Origin: Siderastrea siderea
Lineage: Eukaryota; Cnidaria; Anthozoa; Scleractinia; Rhizangiidae
DNA length: 64,000 nt
Direction: 5' to 3'
Assembly (NCBI GenBank): GCA_964030785.1
Contig: OZ034979.1
Location: 37,250,484-37,314,483 of the forward strand
Shown: piece after piece, positions 33,538 to 46,900 of the stretch
How the letters are laid out: every line of letters begins with the position of its first letter
Position numbering within the stretch: position 1 is the stretch's first letter
The notes under the pieces: model-generated
Told to the model about the DNA's origin: nothing
Seen by the model: the letters and a program-made list of their open reading frames with translations, nothing else
The model's database searches: none
Program-made: the position numbers and the translations under genes

Positions 33538-36500
33538 GTAAGTCAAGTAACATATAGCTGTAATTTACATAAAGGACCATACAAATGAGTAGAAATGACA
33601 GGTGTGTTCAGCGATAATGATGATGATGATAATAATGATAACGATGACGATCGCGGTGGTGGTGATGATAACGACGACGACGACGACGATGATGATGGCG
33701 ATGTAATGATGACGATGACGATGACGATGTTGTTGATGATGATGATGATCATGATGATGATGACGATGATGATGATGCGCGCATGTAGAATGTAGCGCAT
33801 GTAGAATCTATATGCAAAAAGGCTGCGACGCGCCTGTACTTCCTAAAACAGCTAAAGCGCGCTAAAGTCCCACCCAAGGATATGCTACTTTTCTACACGA
33901 CATGTATACGTCCTGTATTAGAATATGCGTGCACAGTTTTCCATAATTCTCTGCCGCAGTACCTGTCTAATGAAATGGAAAGGTTGCAAAAGCGCGCGTT
34001 GCAGATAATACAACCCGACTTATCCTATGCTGAGGCTCTAGTAGCTCTAGACATCACGTCACTGTATGAGAGAAGGCAGGCCTTAAGTAAAGCTCTATTC
34101 GACCGAATTGTAAGGGATCAAAGCCACAAGCTTCATGAACTGCTGCCGCCACGCAACAGGTCCACCTATTGCACCCGAAGCCAGGGATACTTCAAACTAC
34201 CGATTTGTAAGACAAACAGGTTTGAAAACACTTTTATTATAGAAAACAGTTTTAATTATTAGTAGTAATTTTAATTATTAGTATTATCAGTATTGATGTT
34301 TCCCTTTTTGTATTATATTTTAGGTTATATTTTACCTTTTTTATAGTAGTTATCATATATTCATATATATTTTTAATATTTACACTGTAAAGTAGGTCAC
34401 ATTTCAGCCGACCCGGGGGCTGCAATGATTTTACTTCTTAATAAAGCTATCTCTATCTCTGATAATGATGATGACGATGATGACGGTGGTAGTGGCGTTG
34501 GAGATATGATGAGTGACGTTTTTGGCACCTATAGTCCGGAGAATGAAGAAATGGGAAGCCCTTTTTTACCCCTTCTGTAATCTGCAGCTAAGCCACTCTA
34601 CAAGTTGTTACACTTTTAAGCCCCTGTTTTCTAAATGAGCTTGTCCGTAGGCTCATAAATACAGATTAAATAAATGTGCGAGCAAGGGCCCAACTAATGT
34701 GAAGGTTTCTTACTTTTGTGACATAGTTTGCATACCAATTCTCTTTTAGCCATAAAATTGAGAGTGGGAACTGGGAATTAGCAAAGATCCAAAACGGAAC
34801 CCACAGCATCAGCATTAAAGAGTTCTTAGCAACGTGGATCAAGTCACATGGCGCCCCTATGAAATTGATTGACAGCTGTCTTGGTGCCCGCTGTAACCCA
34901 ACTTGTCCAGACCAGTTGTTGTTTAAAGACCCTGCGACCAAGTGGGGACAAACAGCTCAAATCATTGTTCTTGTGTTATCCTTGGCGGTCACAGTTGTGA
35001 GCTGTGGGATAAAAGTCTCATTCTTTTTACACCACTTCTACTTGAAGAGGAAACAAGAACAGTATCTGAGTGAGGAACATCCCTTAACTGAGAAAGAGGT
35101 ACTTCTCTCCTTTCTTGAAAGAACCATCTAGAGTTATCTAGCGGCTTGTGCATCTCAAACCTCCAGTTACGAGTTTATCGAGGTTGCTGAATAAAATAAA
35201 CTCGTATTTGTACACAGTTAGTCTCAATCTGAAGTAAAATATACCCAGGAATGTGCTGTATCCTACAGTAAGACGATACACAGAGCTGTGAATAGTTTAT
35301 TTTCTTACCGGTGTTGGTGAATATTTTACTTCAGAGTGAGACCAACCCTGTATAAATGCGTCCTTTGTCTTCTTATCCAGCAGTCTTGATGAACTCGAAA
35401 CTGGGCTGTTGTTAAAAATGACCCGAAGTTACTTCCAACTAGTCGTACTCTTCCTTTGTAACCGCCCACTTGTTTGGGACTTGATTGATTCCTTGTAACT
35501 GAAGCATTATGACAGTTATAGAATTAGCCCTCCCGCAGAGGTGTCCAATTTTTATTGCTTTTAATGCAGGACATCGTAGAATTGAAGCCGAAGCACTGAC
35601 AGAGGGCATTACCAGAGGTTGAAATACCTTTGTTAAAAAATTTAAAAAAATTTCGCAAATGAAAGACAACAAAGTAAAAATACTCTCAAAAGCCGAAGGG
35701 AGTTTGCTGTCTTTTTCCATTGATTGATGGAGAACTCAGTCTCTTTGTTATTATTAGAACATTTTGCGCAATTTTTAGTTCAATCTTACATGAAAGGGTC
35801 GTTAAGACAACAACTTAGTAAGCAGGTGACTGTACTATTTTGTTTGATCTTTTATTTCAGCTACCACCGTGCAAACCTCACGAAAGGATCAGTATCGCTT
35901 GCTTGTCCTTAAGCTACTCAGTTGGAGTTAGAAAGCAGGGGACGACAAAAGATAAAAGTAAGAAAACTTAAATGTTTTCTGTCAGCATAATCTTAATAAT
36001 TGCTATCTCGGGCGGGAAACGTATTCAATCTGAGTCAGCAATTCCTTAAAGATACCCGAGAATCTAGTTTGTGGGTATATCTCGACAGAAATAAAATAAC
36101 GATTTTATTCTTTTCAAGTTTTGTGAGAACTTATTGGTATATTGTCTAGGAACTGATAATCCTTGTTTTTTAAAGGAGCGAAATTCTCCTTGTTTGAATT
36201 GAGTTTGTCATGTACGTTTTACAACTATTTATTTATTCTATTATTTACTTGCATTGCAGGTAAACTTCGATCTAAATTGTAACTTTGACTATGATAAAGA
36301 AAGCTTATGACTGGTCAAACATGCTAATGAATTTTATATTCAATTATAGTCAATTCAGGAGTCCCACTGAACGAGAAAGCAAATCACGACGAGCCAACAG
36401 CAAAGTTTAACAGCGTACCAAACGGGCAATGTGATAATTATGTTCATTTAGGAAATACGGAAGAGTCCAACTGTGACAGTCAATGTTCTAATGATGAGAA

Positions 36501-39401
36501 ATGCCGCGAACGCAGTTCTCTCTCGGCTGTTTACTTGGGCTTTAACTCCAAAGCAGATGAGGAATTGGTCCCTGCTCTTGACAATGGACTAGTTTATGAC
36601 GCTGCTTTCTCAGAAAAACATTCAAATTTGAAAAGAGAATCTGGGAGTGATTTTGGTAATAAGAAACGCGCAAAGCCCAGTTCTGGCTCGGTTGACAATT
36701 TTGGCTTTGACCAGGAGGAACCTGTAACTGCACTTTACGATGAAGTAGTTTCTGGTCCTGCTTGTTTGGGAAATCATTCCCAATTGGAAGCAAAAGGTGG
36801 AGTTGGTTTGATTCAGTTTGCGAATGGCATAAATAGTAGTGAGACGATGAGAAAAAGTTGGTCGAATCACAAAAGAAAAGGTCAGGAGACTGATTACCTT
36901 AAAAAAGACAAGAGTCCCCGGACAAAGGAGATTCTTAAAGATGTGTCAGCCTATTTTAATCCTGGCGAGTTGATCGCAATCATGGGACCTTCTGGTTGTG
37001 GAAAGACAACGTTACTTGATTTGTTGACAGGGAGGCCGAGACACGGGGATAGCAAGGTCTGTGAAATTATTACTGAGTCAGATGCCATAGATTGGTGATC
37101 GGGCGATGATGATGGTGACGATAGTGATGATGATGACGACAATTGTCTACCTGTTATCTCTCATATCTTCCTTAGTAACTATCACCTAAACTGCAAGGAG
37201 GTAGCAATATAATTTTGGTTTGGTTCTTAAGACAAAAACGTATCCATTTTATGGGCACCTTTATTTTCCTCACTGATATCTACAAAAGGCTAGTATTAAA
37301 GCCAAAAAACGGCTGTGGGGAGGTTCTAGCAGGAGAAAATAGAAAATTTAATCCCTAAGGTACCGCATGTCCAAGCAGTCAACATTAAATTTATGTTTAA
37401 AAACTAATGATCACTTTCCTTGATCACTACAGGGTCAAGTGTACATCAATGGAGTAGGTCTGGATCGAGTCCAAGACTGGTTCGCTCGCAAGATTGGTTA
37501 TATGTTACAGCTGGCAGTACCTTACTATGAAGAGCTTACTGTTCGACAAAATCTCTTTTTTGCTGCACATATGAGGCTGTCTAAGAAAATGAACCACTCA
37601 AGAAAGTTTGAACGAGTAGAACAGATACTTGCTGAGGTATGTCAGTCAATCAGTCGGTCACTCAGTCCTTTCTGTCAAACCACTGTTGCAAGGTTCATCA
37701 TTGTCAGTTTTTGGTTTCTTTAACGCTATGGTGTTTGTAACATAACCACACGACTTGTCCTGTTAGCCTTACATACGGCTTATTAGTACACTTTTAGATG
37801 TAATAAAATGGCTGAAATTCATCCATTTCTTGAAAAGCAGCTGAGCGGCATGAACTGACAAATTCTTTGCCACATTGAAAAAGGAAACCAAGAATGATAA
37901 TTTTGCGTGTTTCTTTTGGATTTTTTTAGTTTTTTTAGCTCTAACTTCCTTCTATATATAGAAAGAAAATGTTTGTACTGAGTGGACTTTTTAAACAGTT
38001 GAAACTTTTATTAAGAAAAGAATTGTGCAGGGGAAATTTGCTCAGAACTAGAAAAAGTGAACCGAATTAAATAAAAGTTAATTTTTTGGTTGTCAGTTAA
38101 GACATCTCTTTATTACAGACTGGATTAACATCCATGGCTGATGTAGTTGTCGGTGGATCTATAGGGGGAGGACTCAGTGGAGGACAAAAACGAAGACTGT
38201 GTGTTGCCCTTCAGATGATAAACCTGCCATCTGTGCTGTTTCTTGATGAGCCAACCTCAGGTAACACTTTGGACAAAACAAACATCCTTTAAGCATTAAT
38301 GTCCATTAATGACTAAATTAAAAGCATTGACTCTAACAGAAAGAGGATAACCCGCTTAACGTCCACTACTTTTGTTTCGGGTAAAAATAAAATAAATAAA
38401 TAAATAAATATCCTTTATTTACCCTCGGCAAGTGTTTATAGCAAATTGCTAGTGGGGCCGAGCATTTAACAAACAAACGAAACAAATATTGTAAATGGAA
38501 CATAACATGTTAAAAATCCCAACTGGCGGGAGGCAAACCAGTTGGCTATATACAAGCGCAGCCGAAGGATTTATAACTCGGGACAACCGAGAAACAAATC
38601 CATGAAGTGCTCAGAGTGGGATTCGAACCCGGGACCCACGGACTCGAAGTCCAACACGCTAACCACTCGGCCACCCTAACCACTCGACCACCCTAACCAC
38701 TCGGCCACCCTAACCACTCGGCCACCCTAACCACTCGGCCACCCTAACCACTCGGCCACCCTGCCACCCTGCCACCCTGCCACCCTGCCACCCTAACCAC
38801 TCGGCCACCCTGCCACCCTGCCACCCTGCCACCCTGCCACCCTAACCACTCGGCCACCCTAACCACTCGGCCACCCTAACCACTCGGCCACCCTAACCAC
38901 TCGGCCACCCTAACCACTCGGCCACCCTAACCACTCTGCCATCCTAACCACTCGGCCATCCTAACCACTCGGCCATCCTAACCACTCGGCCACCCTAACC
39001 ACTCGGCCACCCTAACCACTCGGCCACCCTAACCACTCGGCTACCCTAACCACTCGGCCACCCTGCCACCCTGCCACCCTGCCACCCTGCCACCCTGCCA
39101 CCCTGCCACCCTGCCACCCTGGGTTCGAGGAAACTAACATTGTTCCATTTCTCGCAGGTCTAGACGCTTCTTGTTCTCTTGAGCTGTTAAATCATCTGAA
39201 TCTTGTTGCTGAGTCTGGCAGACTTGTCATCCTCACCATCCATCAGCCGAGATTGGAAATATTCCATCTGTTCCACAAGATTCTCCTGTTATGTGATGGT
39301 CAGGTACGGGCGCTGACTATATGATTAGTTAACGCCTTCCTAGCATACCCTGCAACAGTGTTTGTTGACCTAAAGGGAAATAACTGATTGATAGCTATCT
39401 A

Positions 39402-39432
<31 letters not shown>

Positions 39433-40907
39433 TTGAACAAATTTAAACTTAAGGCCTTTGTAGAAAAAACGTGGTATAGGCGGAGTCTCTAATGACTGAG
39501 TAGAACGGCTGAATAACAGAAAAAAGTTCATCTTCCCATTTTATTTATTCTCAGGTGGCGTATTATGGCGAGCCGACCATGGCTCCAGCTGTCTTTCTTG
39601 AAGCTTATATCCAGTCGACAAATGAGGAATTTCACCAGAGTAAAGAAGCTCCAAAAATTGACGCTAAAAACCCCGCAGGTTGGTCACTCCCAAGCTTGCG
39701 AAAGTGGATTTGTTCCATTGAAAACATTTCAATTAGTTGAATTCATTTCCGTGAATTTATTGCTAATAACAGACGCAGTGAAAATGCCGTTTTAAGACTT
39801 GGGCTTTCACAATTTTAAAGGGTTTGCAAGAGTTTAAGAGCCTTTAACAAATATAGCTGCAATTCTATCCGTGTGGGTGGGGAGGGGAGGACTCTAAACT
39901 GACTGGAACAAGAAGAAGGAGTTTCAAAACGTGTTAGCCAGGCGCCGGGCTCCGTAACCGAGGCCCGGCGTCTTCACACTCTAGACGTGGACTAGTCTAT
40001 GATATTCATATATTCATCATTTCACGTAGAATCTGATTGTGTGTTAATTCGATTTTAACGTCTGCCAACCACAAAACATATGAAAAACTGAGTTAACTAA
40101 CCGTTTCTAAGGCATTTAGTGTAACTGTTTAAGGTGAATCAGAGGATAGGCGTTTGTTTGGCACAGTTATAGCTGGAATCTTTTTACCAGACTTCGGTGT
40201 GTGTGATGGTCTTGGGATTCTATTGAAAGACAACCGCTAAAAGTGCGTGGCATTATTTAAACAGATGCCATAATGGATCTGCTGAATGGTCCTCGGTCAC
40301 GTCGTGACTCTATTCTAAGTTATTACCAAACAAGTGGTGAACCACAGGCAGTTCAGGAAGCCATCAGAACTTCTCAGAAACAAGCTAGTAACCGGGTTAC
40401 CATACCGCGAAAGAAGCAGAAATAGTAAGTTATACTATATTTTTGTTCGGAGAAAAGGTAAATAAAAGCAGTTGAAAACGATTAAGAGTTGGCGCTATTT
40501 TGATAAAATTTAGCAGGAAAACCGACGCAAACGTCCGGCTAAAAGTTGCAACAAAACATTGGTCAGTGTGTCAGTTGCCAAATTTGTGCTAATGTGTGTT
40601 CATCTCTTTAAAGCCGGGATCAAGAACGTTTCATTTAGAAATTTTTTCTACGTATTATATCAGCTATTAGCAGAGATTTATAAAATACCCGACATGGTTC
40701 CAAACGACTGCTTCCCAAATAATTTGTTTGCTTTTTTTTCTCTAGTGATGACGGTGCAGGAGCATTTAATAGAATCTTTGTTCTGGAAGCTCGAACGTCC
40801 GCGAGGCAAACATTGGGGCAGATCTTTTATTTTCCTCTCATATTTTTTACATTCGGAGTTATTGTAGGTAAATATTAAATAGACAGCAGACTACCGACTG
40901 AAAGGAC

Positions 40908-40948
<41 letters not shown>

Positions 40949-43900
40949 CCGATTCATTCATTCATTCATTCATTCCTTCATTCATTCATTCGTTCATTCA
41001 TTCATTTATTTGTTCGTTCTTTCGTTCGTTCGTGCGTGCGTTCTTTCGTTTGTTCATTTCTTCTTTCCTTTGTTCCTGATTCTTTCTTTTGTTCGTTCGT
41101 TCATTCATTCGTTCGTTCGTTCGTTCATTAAGTCATTCAGACTTATACAGCATAGTTTTTGTGAAAAGTGAAACTGCGTTTGGTAGAAAGTTGTGGAAGT
41201 CCAAGAAAAAATCAACTACCCCATCAAATGCCTTGAACCGTGGGTGTAAAAACGAACTCCAGAGGCTAACTGTACAGTCAGCCTTTCTTCGCCTAAATGT
41301 TTATCACTAGAAACCTACCAGGGAATACCAGAAAAAAGTAGTTTCTTCAATGAGGTGGGGACATGGAGAGGAAACTCAAAAGAAAAAAGGGGCGGAAGAC
41401 GGGAAAAATCGGGGGGGAGGGGGGAGAAGAATGGCACAATCCCCTGTTCTCCACCTTCTTTTCCATGAACCTTCGGTTGTTATGTCCAAACAATGGCTGT
41501 TTAAAGGAGCATAGGAATGACTAAACACTTGCAAACATAATATAATGATATATTGGCCCTATGTCCTCTTTTCGTTTAAATTTGTTATAGGAACAGTTTA
41601 CTGGCAAGCAGAGGAAAAAGATGGAAATCTATTGATGTCCGCTTATGGTGTTTACTGCTGCGCCAGTCCATTGTTTCTTAGCTCTGTTTTAATGGCGCAC
41701 TTCAATAAAGCTCTAGATGTAAGTAAAACTGGGAAAAGAAACTATGCAGAGGTTCTGGTGGGTTTGTGCCCTGGGGATAAATCCCTATATTTATAACCTA
41801 TATAGGTATACGCCACCCTAAAACCAAACATTATGAGGAAAACATGTATGTCCTCTTATGTTAAGTCATTTTTTAAACAATAGCCTGCAGGATACTTTTA
41901 AGAGTATTACTTGCCAAAGAATAGTCTTGGTGATTGATTATTCCAAACAATTTTGACTCAGTCACGCAGCTCTTCAGCAAACGAGTGCTCCGCTGCGCAG
42001 AGCTGTTGGTCTGGTTACCTAGCCTCTAGTTCCTTCCTGAAAATGGCTTGATACGAAAGGGTTTTGAGGCTAGGTGCCAGACCCGCTTCCAAAATCTCAG
42101 GAGTACCCTCGTAAGAGTGTGCCGCTAGGGGTAAACCATCATACAAGCCACATAGGTTTGTGCCATCCCTAGAGGGTTTGACTTTATGGTTCTGAGGACC
42201 GGCGGCACACTTGCATCCAAAATTCCAGGAGTACCCCCACGGGAGAGTAGGTATGTGCCACCTTAAAGGAATAGGGTTTGGATTTCTATCCGCGGGTGGC
42301 ACACCCACGTCCAAAATTCCGGGAGTACCCCCACGGGCGTATGTCCCAGGAGAGTAGTTATGTGCCACCTTAAAGGAAAAGGGTTTGGATTTCTATCCGC
42401 GGGTGGCACACCCACATCCAAAATTCCGGTAGTACCCCAGGAAGTGTGCCTTAAATCCAACCTGGACCTTTTTTACGGTTTTCTTTGTTTGATGAAGTAT
42501 CAACAAGTTTAAGTATTTTTGCCTTCTTGAGAGAGACTTTCATCTTTCTCTCAGATACTTCATCTTGAGCGCGCGGATGGCTGTGGTCGGTCACACGAGA
42601 ACGTGATACAAACATACGTGCGAACGGCTGCTTTGTGTGTTCTTCCTGTGATCGTGTGTTCCATCATGTCATACTTCATGGTATGTCTCGCCATTTCAGA
42701 AAAATACAATCCCTAATAATGATTACTTTGTTAAAGGAGCTAGTAGACATGCCAATTATGCAGCTTACAACTTGCCTTGCTCGTAAAGGCTTGGTAACTC
42801 AGTAGGGGAAGACCGCTATCACCGCTCTAACAAAGGATGGGTCCAAATCACGTCCAAACAAGAATTTAGTTTCTGCGCTTCATCATTTACGTTTGCCTCT
42901 GTCACAACACATCTTCTTGGATTACTTAATTATTCTTTTGTATCAAGTCAATAAATATTCCACTCATGTATTTGATGTATTTATTCTTGCGCAACTTTTT
43001 AATTTACATGTGTCCTCAAGCATTTTTATTGTATGGACCTGAATTAAAAGTAAAATAAAACCAAACAAATTCACGTTCGTTTTTGCTTGGTAAAGTCAGA
43101 TGAACCTTTATTTAAACGATCGGCTGCTGCTTAGCCATTCCCCAAGGGTGCAGATGACCATTTAAATACAGGTTTGACTGTTTGGCCTAGCTGGGAGCAA
43201 GTAATAAACTGTTCGTAAGAAGGTGTCTGTTTCATGGAGTTGTCCGTAATGTATAGATGTAGCCAAGCCTAAAAGCGGAACTCCACACTTGTTTTGCTAG
43301 TACTTATTAATTTGTGAAAGTATTCCACTAGGCCACGAACGCTGACACTACATGAAGAAGTTAATTTTACTACTTATTTCTTTTCCCTATCGACATGAAC
43401 ATGATGGTGTTTTTCCTGGGAAAAATGTGTTCGGACCGCCGCAAAAACCATTGTTGTGAACAGAAAAAACCGGAAGACACTAGCTCTGCTATATTTGGCG
43501 TCGGAATCGTTCCGAAATTCTGCGAACTCAAGCGTTGTGCCGACCGAGTTAGCAGCAGAACCGACACCAAAGATGAAGTCCTCGAAGGCCAATTTCGTAA
43601 CTTGAACTTTTCGCCTAACTGGGTTGAGTTTGTTGTTGGTTCTCGTCTTTGCTCCGAGAGGTTTTTCTCCGGGTACTCCGGTTTTCCCCTCTCCTCAAAA
43701 ACCAACATTTCCAAATTCCAATTCGATCCGGAACCTGAGGGCCACAGGTTTGTCAGTCCCAGACTGTTGAGTGTCACCCTCGTTAAACAAAGTTGATTGA
43801 TTGATTGATTGCCTTCCACCAAAAAGACAACTGAGTATTCTTTTAAACTTTTTCTTTTCGTTTACACTTATCTGATATTTTTTCTCAAGCTCTAAATTTC

Positions 43901-46900
43901 ACTTCTGTCGAACTGAATCGTTTTGCTAAACAAGCAAAGCTTTTAACAAACCTTTTTTTTTCAAAAGCGACGGTGGTCATTCGAGTTCCCGCCAAAAAAA
44001 CCGCCGGTTTTCCGAAAGCACAGCGCAATTTCCCGCCAAGAAAATATGGAATTCTCCACCCCTCTGTCAGGTTGTCTTGGGACTCCCATCCCCCTCCCCC
44101 AGAGTCTGTACGGGCGGGTGGGCGGGCGCGTACGCTGAAGTCACAATAAAGGAGCTGTTTAACTGAGTTGAGTATCTTTGCAGTCAATTTCTTTTTAAAA
44201 TACTTGTTACCCCAACAGGTGATGACGTCACATGACTTATGGAAGCTCCTGTTGGTAACAATCATTTCACTGGTTTTAAACCAAACTTGGATTGCAGTCT
44301 ACATGATGGTCATTTGTGCGCAGCCGCGGATCGCTCATCGTATTTGTCCAATGTTGTCTGCTATAGGTGGCTTTGCGGGAGGCTTCTTGGTACCCAGGCC
44401 CTCGATGCCAGCTGGGTGAGTGGCAGCATTGCTATCTCAAGTGTAAATGTACTTTGCAACTCCATTCAGCCCAAAGCCCTCTTCCTTTGCTGCTAAATGC
44501 TGAGACATATAAAGCGTCAATATGATGGAAATTCAAATTTCCGAATCGTGGATACCAACTATCAAGAAACACAACAAGAGACCGGTACGTCAGCGAACCG
44601 CCGAGGGAACAACTTCAAATCTCTTCCAATCGCAGCCGACTACCGTGATATATGTATGCTGATGCGTAATCAGTCGACCTCATCGCCTGGTGAAGACTAG
44701 CAGTAAGCAGTCAAAACGTCGCGATCTACAATTCAAGTGACCACATCGTGAGACAAATGATATACATTATTAGTATTGCATTTACCACGATGAACATTGA
44801 CCTAATAAATGTTTCAAATTTTTATCTTTTGCAGGTATAATATATTTTTCTACATAAACCCATTGTTCTATGGTTTCTCGGGTATCGCTAAAGTCTTGTT
44901 AAAGGACGCTCGTCTCAAATGTACGTACGATTCCACCTTGAACTGTATCAGTACAGATGGAAACGCTGTGTTGACAAAATTTGGGTTTGATACAGTAAAC
45001 ATTTACGAAAATTTGGTGGTAAGTTTAAGTTGACAAAGTAATTGTAAGGACGCCTGCCGTGTACAAATGTTAATAAAAACACTATCACGTTATCCTCCTC
45101 CTCCTCCTCCTCCTCCTCCTTCTCCTCCTCCTCATCATCATCATCTTCGTCCTTATCGTCAACTTCGCTGTTGTCGTCAGAATTATGACAAAAATAAGGA
45201 AGACATCTTCGTCTTATAAAGCTTTTGAGTTACAGCGAATAACGTTTCTTTTTTTAGGTGATGCTGGGAATGACAGTTTTGACGTTAATTATGTCCTGGG
45301 TGTTTCTCGAAGTAAAGCACGTCAACACCAACTTCTCAAGAAAGTAAGTCACTTTGAACATACTTGGGCAGTGCTACGTTAGGTAAAGTATCTTAAAACA
45401 ATGGCTCTCTGAAAAACAATTTCTGTGAGAAGAACTTTCCTGTCTAAACCGGTGTTGTAATCATAGTTTATATTTTATTCATCATAAAATTTTATGTCCA
45501 TAAGTCGCCTTAAACGTCAAACTGGTCGATGCAAACTAGTAGATGCATTGAAATGGGGTAGTTAGGCCTCAATAACCTTCATGCAGTTCATGACAATTGC
45601 GGCCTTTTTACAGGCCTAGGCCTTTATTTAAGTCATTCGACCGATTCTGCGTCTTGCATGTACAGCTGGTTTACGGTGGTTTAGAGGACGGCTAGTCCCT
45701 TGTTTTCAGTAGACTTTTGTAAGGATATCGTTTTACCTATATTGAACGTTTTTGGTGAGCAGAAGCCAGTTTATTTTTTCAAGAAAATCACTTATTTCAT
45801 TTTTCGCCATCCAAGATAGATGCGTCCCGAATTTGCAGTTAACAGCAGATGTTTAATACGTATAGAAGTCTGAGACGTTTCTGGTATAAACAAGGCCATT
45901 GGGGTTGGTTTAACGGTAATCATATACTGATGAAGAGTCAGTATACTCGAAACGCCTGTACCACAGTGGGCCTTTGAGTTTAGCGACAGGATTTACTTTT
46001 ATTATTTAACTTAGATCGTCAACACCATCAAAAGAAGAAGGAGTTTTTGAAACTTCCATCGCCCAAAGCCTGCACAAAGCAGCTTCTGCAGACATCGAGG
46101 CCGCACGCCGTAAGTCAACTCTAGGAATCATTACAGAGGACAAAGGCTTGCACACGGTCAAGATCCCAGACACAGGTGACACTGATCATTTAATTCAATG
46201 ATTTACAAATGTTGAACAGTCTGACAGAACAACAAAAATGAAGTCTCTAAATTGGTATATATATTCTTAAAATACCTTTTAACATCAATTTCATACTCAG
46301 AGACAAACCTCAAAGCAATTCAATATAATAGACCCTTCAACGGTTCTTTTCAACTTTTCACAAGGACCAGTTAGCGAAAATTTATCGACACTGCTAGATA
46401 GAGCGCCTTAAAATTAGTAAACTAGCCGAGTTTGAGAGCGATATGTCAGAAACAAGCGAAGACGATATAGCTCCGCAAAGTCGCGAAATTTTACAGACGT
46501 TTGTACGTCTATAAAATTTTGCGCCTTTGCAGAGTTACATCTTTGTTAGTTTTCATCCAAACACTCGCAGTCTTGGCAAGGCGCTCTTTCCAATGGTGTC
46601 GATGGATTTTCGCTAACTGGTCGATGTAAAAAGTTGAAAAAACCGTGGAAGGGTCCATTTTGACTGATGTTTGAGCCTCCCTAGCTTAGTCATTGACGTC
46701 AGGTAAAATGGCTCTAACTTTTGAGCCTGTAAGTAAAATCTAAAATAATTGGTAAATCCCGATGAAAGTTCTTCGGCAATATTTACATGCTCTCCTTAAA
46801 GTGCTGTTTACACGGGCAATTTTTAACCCGTGGGAATTTTTTAGCACCTGTGTAAACTACGCGCGATTTTCAATGCGATTTTACAGCAATTTTATGCCGA

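Noticed and set aside
38641..39121. CCCTAA motif suggesting interstitial telomere repeats
   Set aside because: The period is 17 bp and the unit matches the SINE 5' end, not TTAGGG tandems.
44497..44700. 67-codon frame just after gene B exon 13
   Set aside because: It lies after a good donor site that matches gene A. It includes a dispersed-repeat motif and is probably intronic.
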